Counted from the first letter of the stretch, positions 25,422 through 34,510 are shown. The stretch is 64,000 nt of DNA from Halobellus sp. MBLA0158 (GCF_041477585.1 NZ_JBGNYA010000001.1:1798001-1862000), one strand, 5' to 3'. The notes: generated by a model from the letters alone, not told the origin. Program-made: numbers and translations.

Positions 25422-27964
25422 ACTGACCCCCCGTCGACGTTCGTTCCGTCGAGCGGTTCGTCAGCGGCGGCCTCGCCCCCGGCGTCGCGGGGCCCCATCG
25501 CGGTGGTGGGATCGCCGTTGACCACGCGGTCCCAGGCCACGAGCGCCGACGGCAGGACGAGAAGCGACGCCAGGAAGGAGTAGACGATCGAGATCGCCGT
25601 CAGGATGCCGAACTGCCCGAGCACCGAGAGGACGGCCAAGACGAGCACGCCGATCCCGAACGCCGTCGTCGCCATGCTGCCGAGGAGCGCGCCGCCGGTC
25701 CCGATGACGGTGCGTTCGAGCGCCTCGACCAGCGGCCGCTCGCGGCGCTCGTCGATGAAGCGGTGGACGACGTGGACGGAGTAGTCGATCCCCAGCCCGA
25801 TCGTCAACGAGAGGATCGTCGCGGTGAAGGCGTTGAACGAGATGCCGAGCACGCGCATCGTCCCCGCGACGGCCGCGACCGCGACGACGATCGGCACGAG
25901 GTTGGCGATCCCCAGCGACGGCAGGCCCTCCAGGACCCAGTAGACGAACACGAGGAACAGCACGGTCGCGCTCAGCGCGATCGAGAGGCTCGTGATCGCG
26001 GACTCGAAGATCAGGTCCGAGACCTGCTGGAAGACCACGGTGTTGCCCGTCGCGGTCGCGTCGGTCCGGAACCGGTCTGCGATCTCGCGGGCGGCCGCGG
26101 TCGCCTCGTCGTCGGAGGCGTCGGCGGTCGTCGAGTAGACGATCCGGACGCTCCGGTGGTCGTCCGCCAGGTACTCGGAGGCGCGGTCGCCGACCGGCGA
26201 CCGCTCGAGCTCGCGGTAGATCGTCGCGAGGTTGTCGTCCGGCACGCCGTTGTCGTTGCGGTCGTTCCGCTCGACCAGCTCGGCGAACTCCGGATCGCGG
26301 TCCGCGTAGTCCTGGATGATCGTGACGATGCTCGTCGACTCCGCGCGGCGGTCGCCCGCGTCGACCAGCGCCTCCGGCGGATTCTCCCCCGCGCGGTAGA
26401 TGCGTTCGAGGGCGGCGTCGTTCTCCATCCGCCCCTCGACGTAGACGGTCACTGATCCCCCCTGGGTCCGCGTGAATTTGTCTTCGAGGAAGTTCAGCGT
26501 CGCGACGACGCCGTAGTCGCTCGGGGCGAACGGCTCCGGGAGCGACTTCAGGAACGGCGAGACCTCCTCGGGCGGGAGGAAGTCCTCCTGGGAGAACGAG
26601 GTGTCGACGCCGGTCGCATAGCCCGCGGCGCCCGCGCTGAACAAGAGCCCGAGGACGATGACGACGACGGGCGCCTTCCGCGCGAGGAACACGCCCACCG
26701 AGAGGACGCGCCCGAGGCTCGACCCCTCGCGGCCGAGCGGGCTCTGGCTGAAAGTGGGGATGGGCCAGCCGTCGCGGCGGCGGTCGAGCCACACCTTCGC
26801 CGCGGGGAGGAAGATGCCGAAGATCAGGAAGGTGAACGTGATCCCGACGCCCGCGACGATCCCGAAGTCGCGGATCGGCGGCAGGTCCGAGGCCAGGTTC
26901 GACAGGAACCCGATGACGGTGGTGCCCGTGACGATGAAGAACGCGACGAGCAGCTGGTCGGTCGCGACCCGCATCGCCGAGTCGACGTCGAGTCCGGTCG
27001 CGCGGTCCTCGCGGTAGCGGTTGATCGCGTGGATGCCGAAGTCGATCCCGACCGCCAAGAGCAGGGGCGGGACAGAGATCATAATCTGATTGAACGGGAT
27101 CCCCGCCAAGCCGAGGAACCCGAACGTCCAGACCACCGCCATCAGGAGCGAGACCACCCCCAGGATGAGGTCCAGGAGGTCGCGGTAGGCGACGATGAGG
27201 AAGCCGACGATGAGGAGCACGGCCGCGGGCGTGACGATCAGCAGCGAGTCGGTGATGACCGTCCCGAACTCGTCGGCGATGATGCCGCTGCCGAAGACGG
27301 TGATGTCCGCCGACAGCTCCGCGTCGATGATCCGCTGGGCGTCGATCTGGATTGACGTCATCGGGCTGTCGCCCGACTGGCCGGTCCCGCCGCCGACGTC
27401 CTGCGGCAGGTCGTGGGTCACGACGCCGATCGTCGCCGAGGCCGACGCGGCCTTCCGGTTGAAGTCGTTGCTCAGCGTGCCGGTGAACCGCGGATTGTCC
27501 GCGTTCTCGCGGACGGCCTGCCGGACCTCGGTCGGGGTCGCCCGCTCCAGGGCGACGATCTGTTCTTCTAGCGTCGTCGCCTCGGGGTCGATCGTCTGAG
27601 CGATGACCGTCGCCGCGGACGAGGTGTCCGAGACGTACATGTCGTCGCGGTCTTCGAGCGCCTCTTGGGCCCGCAACATCGCGAGCATCGACTGCTTCGA
27701 GAGGACGTTCGCGTTCCGCTGGACGAGCTGGGTGCTTCCGGTGCCGGATTCGAACACCGGCAGGAACTCGTTTTCGATGCGTTCGAGCGCGTCCGCGGCG
27801 GGGATGTCCTCGGCGAACTGCTGGGTCCCCGACTCCGTCGAGACGTTGCCCAGGCCGACGCTGAAGACCAGCGTGACGAGGACGAACGCCAGCATCACTT
27901 TCTTCGGACGGTTGACGATGTTGTCGTCCGCCCAGTCGACGAAGCGCTGGTAGTCGACTGCCAT
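25418..27964 (-). CDS. RND-superfamily (MMPL/HpnN-like) transporter
   Basis: An 848-residue membrane protein with an internal duplication. Each half has one N-terminal helix, a large external domain and five more helices. Hydrophobic clusters such as IGVDFGIHAINRYREDRATG (first half) and GLGIDYSVHVVHRFIDERRE (second half) are the sterol-sensing-like helices of RND proteins. Such permeases export lipids or small molecules using the ion gradient. It follows a CARDB-like surface protein gene at 3 nt and precedes trmB-like with overlap, giving a three-gene operon. Confidence 0.9.
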   Translation of the reverse strand: MAVDYQRFVDWADDNIVNRPKKVMLAFVLVTLVFSVGLGNVSTESGTQQFAEDIPAADALERIENEFLPVFESGTGSTQLVQRNANVLSKQSMLAMLRAQEALEDRDDMYVSDTSSAATVIAQTIDPEATTLEEQIVALERATPTEVRQAVRENADNPRFTGTLSNDFNRKAASASATIGVVTHDLPQDVGGGTGQSGDSPMTSIQIDAQRIIDAELSADITVFGSGIIADEFGTVITDSLLIVTPAAVLLIVGFLIVAYRDLLDLILGVVSLLMAVVWTFGFLGLAGIPFNQIMISVPPLLLAVGIDFGIHAINRYREDRATGLDVDSAMRVATDQLLVAFFIVTGTTVIGFLSNLASDLPPIRDFGIVAGVGITFTFLIFGIFLPAAKVWLDRRRDGWPIPTFSQSPLGREGSSLGRVLSVGVFLARKAPVVVIVLGLLFSAGAAGYATGVDTSFSQEDFLPPEEVSPFLKSLPEPFAPSDYGVVATLNFLEDKFTRTQGGSVTVYVEGRMENDAALERIYRAGENPPEALVDAGDRRAESTSIVTIIQDYADRDPEFAELVERNDRNDNGVPDDNLATIYRELERSPVGDRASEYLADDHRSVRIVYSTTADASDDEATAAAREIADRFRTDATATGNTVVFQQVSDLIFESAITSLSIALSATVLFLVFVYWVLEGLPSLGIANLVPIVVAVAAVAGTMRVLGISFNAFTATILSLTIGLGIDYSVHVVHRFIDERRERPLVEALERTVIGTGGALLGSMATTAFGIGVLVLAVLSVLGQFGILTAISIVYSFLASLLVLPSALVAWDRVVNGDPTTAMGPRDAGGEAAADEPLDGTNVDGGSV

Positions 27965-27967
27965 CGG

Positions 27968-29512
27968 TCAGCCCTGCCGGCGGTAGTAGAGGTACCCGCC
28001 GCCGACGACGAGCACGAGCACGACGCCGACGATGGGCAGCACGGGCGGGCCGCCGCTCCCGGAGCGCTCTGTCACCTCGACGGGCACCTGGTAGGTGTCG
28101 GAGATGATGGTGTCGCCGTCCTCGTCGTCGTACTGGAAGTCCATCTTCACGGGGTAGGTCTTCGCCGTGGCGCCGCTTCCGGCGCTGAGCTGGAAGCGGA
28201 TCGTCGCCGACTCGCCGGGTTCGAGCGTCTCGACGAACGCCTCGTCGTCGGACGACGACAGCGGCGAGTCCATGTAGATCTTCGCGGAGATGTCGGAGAC
28301 GGCGTGGTCACGGGTGTTCGTCAGCGTCAGCTCGAAGGTGCCGCCCGAGCCCGCGCTGTACGTCGCGTTCACGGGCTGGACGTCGAACTCCGGCGACTGC
28401 TCGCCGATCTCGACCCGTCTGGGCACCGTCTCGGCCTGCTGTTCGGTGTTGTCGCGGTCGCGGTAGGTGACGCCGAAGTCGAACTGTCGCGGGCCCGAGG
28501 AGGCGCTGCTGGTCACCTCGACGTCGAACGAGAACGGCGCGGACTCGCCCGGCTCGAGGGATCCGACGGCGACGGAGTCCTCGACCGGCGTGATCGTCGG
28601 ACCGGGGTCCTGGAGCGTCACGACGGCGTTGTCAGCGGCCATCGGCCCGGTGTTCGTGACCGTGCCCGAGACCGCGCCCTCCTCGCCGACGCGGAGCGAA
28701 CTCTGGAGGTCGGAGATGTCGAAGGTCATCTCCGGGAGCGCGCGGACGGGAACGGTCAGCGACGGCGTCGAACCGGTGGTCCCGTCGGGCTTCTCGAAGT
28801 CGATCTGGGCCGCAAGCGAGTAGTTGCCGACGGAGGCGCTGTCGCTGAGGGTCGCCTCGAACTCGAAGGTGCGGTTCTCGCCGCGCTCCCAGGCGTCGAC
28901 GAAGCGCGTGCTGGAGGTGTCCGAGCCGAGCGTGACGTCGGGGGCCGACGACGACAGCGACACCGTCGAGTCGTAGGCGGCGGTGTCGCCGACGTTCTGG
29001 ATCGTCACTTCGAGCGTCCCCGACCCGCTCACGGTCGCCGTCGAGGCCGTGTCGACGACGTCGAACTGCGGGCCGGACTCGACGCGCACGGGGAGGTAGA
29101 TCGTCGTCTTCCGCTCGACGTCGTTGCCGGCGCCGTTGTCGTACTCGTAGGTGAGCCGGAGCGGGATCCGGTAGGTCCCGCTATCGATGTTCGCCGGGAC
29201 GTCGAGGTCAAGTGACAGATCCGCGGGCTCGCCGTCGGGAAGCGACTGGACGTAGAGCTCGCGCGTCTCGACTTCGATCGGACCGACGCGGCCCGCCGGC
29301 CGGACGTGGACGTTGTACGCGTCGCGCGTCTCGTCCTCCGCGCCGGTGCCGTCGTTCAGGAGCTTGAACGAGAGCTCGTTGACGCTGCCCGGCTGGAGCG
29401 TGGGGTTCGACGTTACCGTCTGGATGTTGGGGTTCGAGGTCAACGCGACCGCGGGTACCGCGCTCGCGAGGAGCGATGCGACCATCAGAGCGGCGAGTAG
29501 CTTGCGTTTCAT
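27968..29512 (-). CDS. COG1361-type surface protein with CARDB-like repeats, C-terminally anchored
   Basis: A 514-residue secreted protein: Sec signal peptide (KLLAALMVASLLASAVPAVA, 4-23), several beta-sandwich repeats of the CARDB/NEW3 type marked by ISDLQSSLRVGEEGAVSGTV, LEPGESAPFSFDVEV and LEPGESATIRF, and a C-terminal helix VLPIVGVVLVLVVGGGYLYY before a basic tail. It would sit on the outside of the membrane. The tight link to the RND gene suggests that it is the outside partner of that transporter, an inference. The ATG 29512 is chosen so that the signal begins MKRK. Confidence 0.85.
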   Translation of the reverse strand: MKRKLLAALMVASLLASAVPAVALTSNPNIQTVTSNPTLQPGSVNELSFKLLNDGTGAEDETRDAYNVHVRPAGRVGPIEVETRELYVQSLPDGEPADLSLDLDVPANIDSGTYRIPLRLTYEYDNGAGNDVERKTTIYLPVRVESGPQFDVVDTASTATVSGSGTLEVTIQNVGDTAAYDSTVSLSSSAPDVTLGSDTSSTRFVDAWERGENRTFEFEATLSDSASVGNYSLAAQIDFEKPDGTTGSTPSLTVPVRALPEMTFDISDLQSSLRVGEEGAVSGTVTNTGPMAADNAVVTLQDPGPTITPVEDSVAVGSLEPGESAPFSFDVEVTSSASSGPRQFDFGVTYRDRDNTEQQAETVPRRVEIGEQSPEFDVQPVNATYSAGSGGTFELTLTNTRDHAVSDISAKIYMDSPLSSSDDEAFVETLEPGESATIRFQLSAGSGATAKTYPVKMDFQYDDEDGDTIISDTYQVPVEVTERSGSGGPPVLPIVGVVLVLVVGGGYLYYRRQG

Positions 29513-29610
29513 GGGTATTCCCACGCCGCGCCGCGGCCGATCGGCGGCGGTCCGCCCCCGCGACGGACGTGGTCGTTACCGCGGTCATAGAACCCCTAGT
29601 ATAAAAGGTA

Positions 29611-29626
29611 TTGTAAATTTCTACAA
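29611..29626. promoter_or_regulatory. Inverted repeat upstream of the surface-protein/RND operon
   Basis: TTGTA-aatttc-TACAA lies next to a TATA-like ataaaagg (29601-29608) in the space upstream of the minus-strand operon. It could be the site of the operon's own TrmB-like regulator, though it does not look like the published TACT-N7/8-GAGTA motif of halobacterial TrmB. The promoter would leave a leader of about 85 nt. Confidence 0.35.
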
Positions 29627-29790
29627 ACACCGTGTGCGTTCTCGGCCGTCCGGCGGGCACGTCGACGGTCGCCGCGACGACGCGACCGCGACACTGTCAA
29701 TTATTCGTCAGAACACCATAAAAGTGGCCCAAAACCCCGGTTACACCGCTGTCACCCGATATCATCGGCGTTCGCAAACTGATATAACAG

Positions 29791-29806
29791 TTCGTATCGA
29801 TACCAA
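29791..29806 (+). promoter_or_regulatory. Palindromic operator of the second DoxX gene
   Basis: TT-c-GTATCGATAC-c-AA has a perfect 10-bp core palindrome at 29794-29803. It lies between the TATA-like gatataac (29781-29788) and ATG 29815, where a bound repressor would block transcription start. Confidence 0.55.
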
Positions 29807-29814
29807 CTAACGAG

Positions 29815-30258
29815 ATGATACCAGATATCTCAACGACGGTGCTACAGCTCGACGCCGGATCGAACGGACTCGCGTTCCTCTTGGGACGCCTGCTCTTCGG
29901 TCTGGTGCTGGCCTTCATGGGCCTGAATCACTTCCAGAGCGCCGACCAGTTGGCCGGCTACGCCGAGGCGAAGGGGATTCCCGCGGGCCGCGCGTCGGTC
30001 CTCTTCAGCGGCGGAATGCTGCTCGCCGGCGGCCTCGGAATCGCGATCGGCGCGTTCCCCGCCCTGTCCGCGGGCGCGATCGCGCTGTTCCTCGTCGTCT
30101 CGACGCCGACGATCCACGACTTCTGGGCCGTCCCCGAGGAGCAACAGCAGTCCGAGATGACGAACTTCCTGAAGAACGTCGCGCTGCTCGGCGGCGCGCT
30201 CGTCTTCCTGGCGCTGTCCGGGACCGCGTGGCCGTACGCGCTCAACGTCGGCATCTGA
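29815..30258 (+). CDS. DoxX-family membrane protein
   Basis: A 147-residue four-helix protein. LLFGLVLAFMGLNHFQSADQLAGYAEAKGIP on helix one and the following loop, then LFSGGMLLAGGLGIAIG, are typical for DoxX. Members affect redox or membrane stress responses in bacteria, but the biochemical role is open. It is a separate transcription unit with a clear leaderless promoter and palindrome, distinct from the DoxD-like gene at 23.6 kb. Confidence 0.85.
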   Translation: MIPDISTTVLQLDAGSNGLAFLLGRLLFGLVLAFMGLNHFQSADQLAGYAEAKGIPAGRASVLFSGGMLLAGGLGIAIGAFPALSAGAIALFLVVSTPTIHDFWAVPEEQQQSEMTNFLKNVALLGGALVFLALSGTAWPYALNVGI

Positions 30259-30347
30259 GTCGATAGCCGACGAAGCCGACGCGCCCGGCCCCCGTGTGGT
30301 GGCGCGCCATCGGGACGTTTAACCTCGCGTCCCTCCCGCGTTGAGGT

Positions 30348-31322
30348 ATGAAAGCCACCGCCAGGGCGCACCCGATCCAGGGCGTGATCAAGTACCACGG
30401 AATGCGGGACGACGAGCTCCGCCTCCCGTATCACGACAGCATCAGCGTCTGCACCGCGCCGAGCGCGACGACGACGACCGTCGAGTTCCGGCCGGACGCG
30501 GCCGACGACGTCTACCGGATCGACGGCGACCGGGTCGACGGCCGCGGCGCAGAGCGCATCGACGGCGTCGTCGACCGCGTCCGCGACCTCGCGGGGTTCG
30601 ACCACCCCGTCCGGCTCGAATCCGAGAACTCCTTCCCCTCGAACATCGGGTTCGGCTCCTCGGCCTCGGGCTTCGCGGCGGCGGCGATGGCGCTCGCGGA
30701 GGCCGCCGGGCTCGACCTGACGCGCCCGGAGGTCTCGACGATCGCCCGCCGCGGCTCGGCCTCGGCGGCCCGCGCGGTCACCGGCGCCTTCTCGCACCTC
30801 CACTCGGGGATGAACGACGAGGACTGCCGCTCCGAGCGGATCGAAACCGACCTGGAGGACGACCTCCGGATCGTCGCCGCGCACGTGCCCGCCTACAAGG
30901 AGACTGAGGAGGCCCACCGCGAGGCCGCCGAGAGCCACATGTTCCAGGCCCGGATGGCGCACATCCACCACCAGATCGACGCGGCGCGGGACGCCCTCTA
31001 CGACGCCGACTTCGACCGCGTCTTCGAGCTGGCCGAGCACGACTCGCTGTCGCTGGCGGCGACGACGATGACCGGCCCGGCCGGGTGGGTCTACTGGCAG
31101 CCCGACACCGTCGCCGTGTTCAACGCCGTGCGCGAACTCCGGACCGACGAGGACGTGCCCGTCTACTTCTCGACGGACACGGGCGCGAGCGTCTACGTCA
31201 ACACGACCGCCGAGTACGCCGACCGCGTCGAGGAGGCGGTCGCGGACGTCGGCGTCGAGACCGACGTCTGGGAGGTCGGCGGCCCCGCGGAGATCCTCCC
31301 GTCGTCGGAAGCGCTGTTCTGA
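30348..31322 (+). CDS. mvaD: Phosphomevalonate decarboxylase (mevalonate diphosphate decarboxylase homologue)
   Basis: A 324-residue GHMP-superfamily enzyme. AHPIQGVIKYHG holds the N-terminal Lys15, SENSFPSNIGFGSSASGFAA (92-111) is the ATP-binding GHMP loop, and YFSTDTGASVYV near residue 268 contains the aspartate used in decarboxylation. In Haloferax the homologue acts on phosphomevalonate, giving isopentenyl phosphate for a separate kinase; I infer the same here. The product feeds the isoprenoid lipids. The gene stands alone behind the DoxX gene. Confidence 0.9.
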   Translation: MKATARAHPIQGVIKYHGMRDDELRLPYHDSISVCTAPSATTTTVEFRPDAADDVYRIDGDRVDGRGAERIDGVVDRVRDLAGFDHPVRLESENSFPSNIGFGSSASGFAAAAMALAEAAGLDLTRPEVSTIARRGSASAARAVTGAFSHLHSGMNDEDCRSERIETDLEDDLRIVAAHVPAYKETEEAHREAAESHMFQARMAHIHHQIDAARDALYDADFDRVFELAEHDSLSLAATTMTGPAGWVYWQPDTVAVFNAVRELRTDEDVPVYFSTDTGASVYVNTTAEYADRVEEAVADVGVETDVWEVGGPAEILPSSEALF

Positions 31323-31385
31323 GAAAAGTCGATTCCGGCCCGCGGCGGCCGTACGACATTTGCGCGTTCGCCCCGTGGCTTCCGT

Positions 31386-32543
31386 ATGCGAGTGGCTGTC
31401 CTCGGTGCCGGCTACGCCGGCGTGACGCTGGCCCACCGGCTGGAATCGGCGCTGCCGCCGGACGTAGACCTCGTCGTGGTCGACGAATCGGAGACCCACC
31501 TCGTCAAGCACGAGGTCCACCGGGTCATCCGACGCCCGAGCGTCGCCGACGCGATCCGGGTGCCCCTGACGGAGCTGTTCGACCGCGCGGACGTCCGGAC
31601 GGCCCGCGTAGACGGCATCGACCGCGAGCGACGGACCGTCCGCTTCGCCGACGGCGACGCCCTCTCGTACGATTACGCCGCGGTCTGCCTCGGCTCGGAC
31701 ACCGCCGACTACGGCATCCCGGGCGTGGCCGACCACGGGCTTCCGCTCACCTCGGTCGCGGACGCGACGGCCATCCGCGAGTCGTTCTTCGATGCCGCCG
31801 CCGAGACGGATCCCGGCGAGTCAGTCGACGTCGTGGTCGGCGGCGCGGGGCTCTCGGGGATCCAGACGGCGGGCGAACTGACCGCCCTCGCCCGCGAGGA
31901 GGACGTCGCGACCGACGTCACCGTCCTCGAACAGCAGTCCGTGGTCGCGCCGAACTTCCCCGCGAACTTCCGGGCCGCGGTCCGCGATGAACTCGAATCC
32001 CGCGGCGTGGCGGTCGAGACCGACACGACCGTCGAATCGGCCACCGCGGACGCCGTCGAGACCGACCGCGGACGATTCGCCGCCGACGTCTTCGTCTGGG
32101 CGGGCGGGATCCGCGGCACCGACGCGATGGAGCGGGACCGCCCCGTCGTCCGGCGCGACCTCCGACTCGACGAGCGGACCTTCGCGGTCGGCGACGCCGC
32201 CAGGGCCATCGACGCCGACGGCGAGCCGGTGCCCGCCTCCGCCTCCGCCGCGATCCGCGAGGCGCGGACCGTCGCGGACAACCTCGCGCGGTTGGTCACC
32301 CACGAGAAGTCCGGCGAGGGCGGGTTCGAGCCGCGGTTGAATCCCTACCGCTTCGAGGTGCCCGGCTGGATCGTCACGGTCGGCGACGGCACGGTCGCCC
32401 AGATCGGTCCGGAAGTGGTGACCGGCGCGCCCGCGAAGGCGATGAAGACCGCCGTCGGCGCAGGTCACCTGAGTTCGGTCGGTGCCGTCCGAAACGCGGT
32501 GGAGCTGGCCGAAGCCGAGTTTAAAGGTAAGATAATATTTTAA
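31386..32543 (+). CDS. NDH-2-like NAD(P)/FAD-dependent oxidoreductase
   Basis: A 385-residue two-Rossmann flavoprotein. MRVAVLGAGYAGVTLAHRLE binds FAD, VDVVVGGAGLSGIQTAGELT (about 150-169) binds NAD(P)H, and FAVGDAARAIDADG closes the FAD site. The pattern is that of type II NADH dehydrogenases and related quinone reductases. There is no obvious membrane helix but the C-terminal third could be amphipathic. The gene runs into an AT-rich gap. Sulfide:quinone reductase is less likely because the paired cysteines are missing. Confidence 0.85.
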   Translation: MRVAVLGAGYAGVTLAHRLESALPPDVDLVVVDESETHLVKHEVHRVIRRPSVADAIRVPLTELFDRADVRTARVDGIDRERRTVRFADGDALSYDYAAVCLGSDTADYGIPGVADHGLPLTSVADATAIRESFFDAAAETDPGESVDVVVGGAGLSGIQTAGELTALAREEDVATDVTVLEQQSVVAPNFPANFRAAVRDELESRGVAVETDTTVESATADAVETDRGRFAADVFVWAGGIRGTDAMERDRPVVRRDLRLDERTFAVGDAARAIDADGEPVPASASAAIREARTVADNLARLVTHEKSGEGGFEPRLNPYRFEVPGWIVTVGDGTVAQIGPEVVTGAPAKAMKTAVGAGHLSSVGAVRNAVELAEAEFKGKIIF

Positions 32544-32842
32544 TCTGTTTAGTAGTAAAATAAAATTTATGAACTGATTCCAGGATACAGTCTATTTAAC
32601 TGCTCTATCGACCTAATAACGAAGTACACTCTGAATACTAAATTCAGTATAGAATATATTTATACCGATATTATTGGGTGAGAATGGGACTCGGTTTCTC
32701 CCAACACAGAGCGATTCGAGCGGGTCGCGACCGCTCGATTGGATAACACTGGTACATATGTTATTGGGAGCGCGCCCAACCGCCGGACGGCGATGGCGAA
32801 TCCACACACAACGATTATGTTGATTCGGTCGTCAGTGGGCGT
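32544..32842. promoter_or_regulatory. AT-rich intergenic region dense in inverted repeats
   Basis: No gene is seen. Overlapping repeats CTGAAT/ATTCAG (32631-32647) and ATACT/AGTAT (32635-32650) occupy the AT-rich part. TTGGG-containing inverted repeats lie at 32674-32704 and 32764-32779, each starting with TTATTGGG (32671 and 32761, exactly 90 nt apart). A perfect 8-bp inverted repeat TCGAGCGG/CCGCTCGA is at 32716-32738. A TATA-like gattatg (about 32813) is 30 nt before the DUF3237 gene. Confidence 0.55.
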
Positions 32843-33328
32843 ATGGCCGACGACTGGCAGAGCGACGATCCGAACCTCGAACTGGGCCTCGAACGGGTAA
32901 TGGAACTGGACGTGGAGGTCGAATCCCCGATCGAGATCGGCGACACCGGCGACGGACAGCGGCGCATCATCCCGATCCTCGGCGGCACCGTGACGGGGAA
33001 GATCGAGGGCGAGGTCCTCGATGCGGGCGCGGACTACCAGATCTACCGCGACCGACGCCCCAGCGAACTGGTCGCGAAGTACGCCATCGAGACGACCGAC
33101 GGCGACCGCATCTACGTGGAAAACCGCGGAATGCGATTCGCCGATCTGGAGGTCAGCGAGCGGATCCGCGAGGGGAAGCCGGTCGACCCCGAGGACGTCT
33201 ACTTCTGTTCGGTTCCGGAGTTCGAGGTCGCCACGCCGGAGCTCGAATGGCTCGAAAACAGGATCTTCGTCGCGACCGGAACGCGTCAGCCGAAGGGCGT
33301 CCGACTGGCGATCTACCAGGTCGGATAG
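32843..33328 (+). CDS. DUF3237 family protein
   Basis: A 161-residue single-domain protein. LERVMELDVEVESPIEIGDTGDGQRRIIPILGGTVTGKIEGEVL is the DUF3237 opening, and DGDRIYVENRGMRF and a late FVATGTRQPKGVRLAIYQV complete the beta-barrel. The family has no known reaction, but often lies beside catabolic genes for aromatic or organic acids. The next gene is an IclR regulator, 125 nt downstream, in the same direction. No signal or membrane segment is present. Confidence 0.85.
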   Translation: MADDWQSDDPNLELGLERVMELDVEVESPIEIGDTGDGQRRIIPILGGTVTGKIEGEVLDAGADYQIYRDRRPSELVAKYAIETTDGDRIYVENRGMRFADLEVSERIREGKPVDPEDVYFCSVPEFEVATPELEWLENRIFVATGTRQPKGVRLAIYQVG

Positions 33329-33411
33329 CCCGTCCCGGTCGCGGCGTCCGACCGATCTGTCCGGCACCGCCGGAGCACTCCGCGCTTCGGAAGAACTGCA
33401 TCCATTTCCTT

Positions 33412-33441
33412 CCGAACGATAGTTATAATATCCCGAACGAT
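33412..33441 (+). promoter_or_regulatory. Paired direct repeats around the TATA box of the IclR gene
   Basis: CCGAACGAT occurs at 33412-33420 and 33433-33441, 21 bp apart, with ttataat (33423-33429) in between. The ATG at 33454 is about 27 nt from the TATA box. Two sites on one face of the helix suggest autoregulation by a dimeric repressor. Confidence 0.6.
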
Positions 33442-33453
33442 CCTTCATATCCT

Positions 33454-34224
33454 ATGGACGCCAGCCCCCCGGAACCGAACACGCCCGTGAAGACAGCACA
33501 GACGACGTTCCGGATCGTCGAGGCGCTGAAGTCCCTGGACGGCGCGACGGTGACAGAGTTGTCCGACCACCTCGACATTCCGAAGAGCAGCGCGCACAAC
33601 TACCTCCGCACGCTCGAACACGCGGGGTACGTCGTCCAGCGCGATCAACGGTACGAGGTCGGCCTTCGCTTCTTCGATCTCGGCGGGTACGCGCGCTCCC
33701 GCGAGCGACTGTACTCGATCGCCATCCCGGAGATGGAGCGCCTCGCGGACGCGACGGGCGAGTACGCCAACCTCCTGGTCGAAGAACACGGTCTCGGCGT
33801 GTTCCTCGCGCGCGAGCGCGGCGACGACGCCGTCAGCCTCGACTCCTACACGGGCCAGTCGGTCCGACTCCACACGACGGCGCTCGGCAAGACCGTCCTC
33901 GCGTACCTCCCCGAAGAACGCGTCGACGAGATCATCGACCGCCACGGCCTCCCGGCGAAGACCGAACACACCATCACAGATCGCGAGGAGCTCTTCGAGG
34001 CGCTCTCGGAGATCCGACAGCGCGAGTACGCCTACGACCGCCAAGAGCGGATCAAGGGGCTGAACTGCGTTGCCGTGCCGATCCTCTGCGACGGCGAGAT
34101 CGCGGGGTCGCTTTCGGTCTCCGGTCCGGTCAGCCGGATGGACGAAGACCGCATCGACTCCGAGATCCTGCCGGAACTCCGCCGGGCGGCGAACATCATT
34201 GAACTCAATCAGACGCACTCGTAG
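33454..34224 (+). CDS. IclR-family transcriptional regulator
   Basis: A 256-residue protein. The winged helix (TFRIVEALKSLDGATVTELSDHLDIPKSSAHNYLRTLEHAGYV, about 17-60) is followed by the IclR effector domain with LDSYTGQSVRLHTTALGKTVLAYLP near residue 133 and INCVAVPI-like LNCVAVPILCDGEIAGSLSVSGP. Haloarchaeal IclR proteins control sugar-acid and aromatic catabolism. The long upstream frame is not coding: the TATA box and operator lie just before 33454. Likely targets are DUF3237 and the D-2-hydroxyacid dehydrogenase, but also the 41.6 kb cluster could be considered. Confidence 0.93.
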   Translation: MDASPPEPNTPVKTAQTTFRIVEALKSLDGATVTELSDHLDIPKSSAHNYLRTLEHAGYVVQRDQRYEVGLRFFDLGGYARSRERLYSIAIPEMERLADATGEYANLLVEEHGLGVFLARERGDDAVSLDSYTGQSVRLHTTALGKTVLAYLPEERVDEIIDRHGLPAKTEHTITDREELFEALSEIRQREYAYDRQERIKGLNCVAVPILCDGEIAGSLSVSGPVSRMDEDRIDSEILPELRRAANIIELNQTHS

Positions 34225-34414
34225 CCGGGGTTCCGATCGGCGTCTCGCGGCGAACCTCAGGATCGTTAATCATAGATTTCGAACCCGCTTTCGTCGTCTC
34301 CGAACAGCGTCGGACCGCGACGCCGACACACGAGCGTTCACGCTCGGGGCCGCGGAATTCGCGTGACGTGGAACTGGCGTATGCGGCGGTATATTCGTCT
34401 TCTACATTATCTAG

Positions 34415-34429
34415 TTCGTAATATACGAA
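34415..34429. terminator. Inverted repeat between convergent genes
   Basis: TTCGTA-ata-TACGAA is nested in a looser pair GTCTTC (34397-34402) and GAAGAC (34431-34436). The gap 34225-34510 between the convergent IclR and dehydrogenase genes holds no gene, so termination is the simplest role. A protein-binding site is the alternative. Confidence 0.35.
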
Positions 34430-34510
34430 AGAAGACACATATCTCGGGAACTTTTCACCGAGCGTTCGCGAAACTCGAACGCCTCGAAGCTCGGTCGATC
34501 GGACCGCGCG

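Noticed and set aside
32660-33448. Minus-strand 262-codon frame opposite DUF3237
   Set aside because: It is the antisense of a recognised gene and passes through intergenic repeats.
33247-33453. N-terminal extension of the IclR protein
   Set aside because: It contains the TATA box and paired operator sites, and overlaps the end of the DUF3237 gene.
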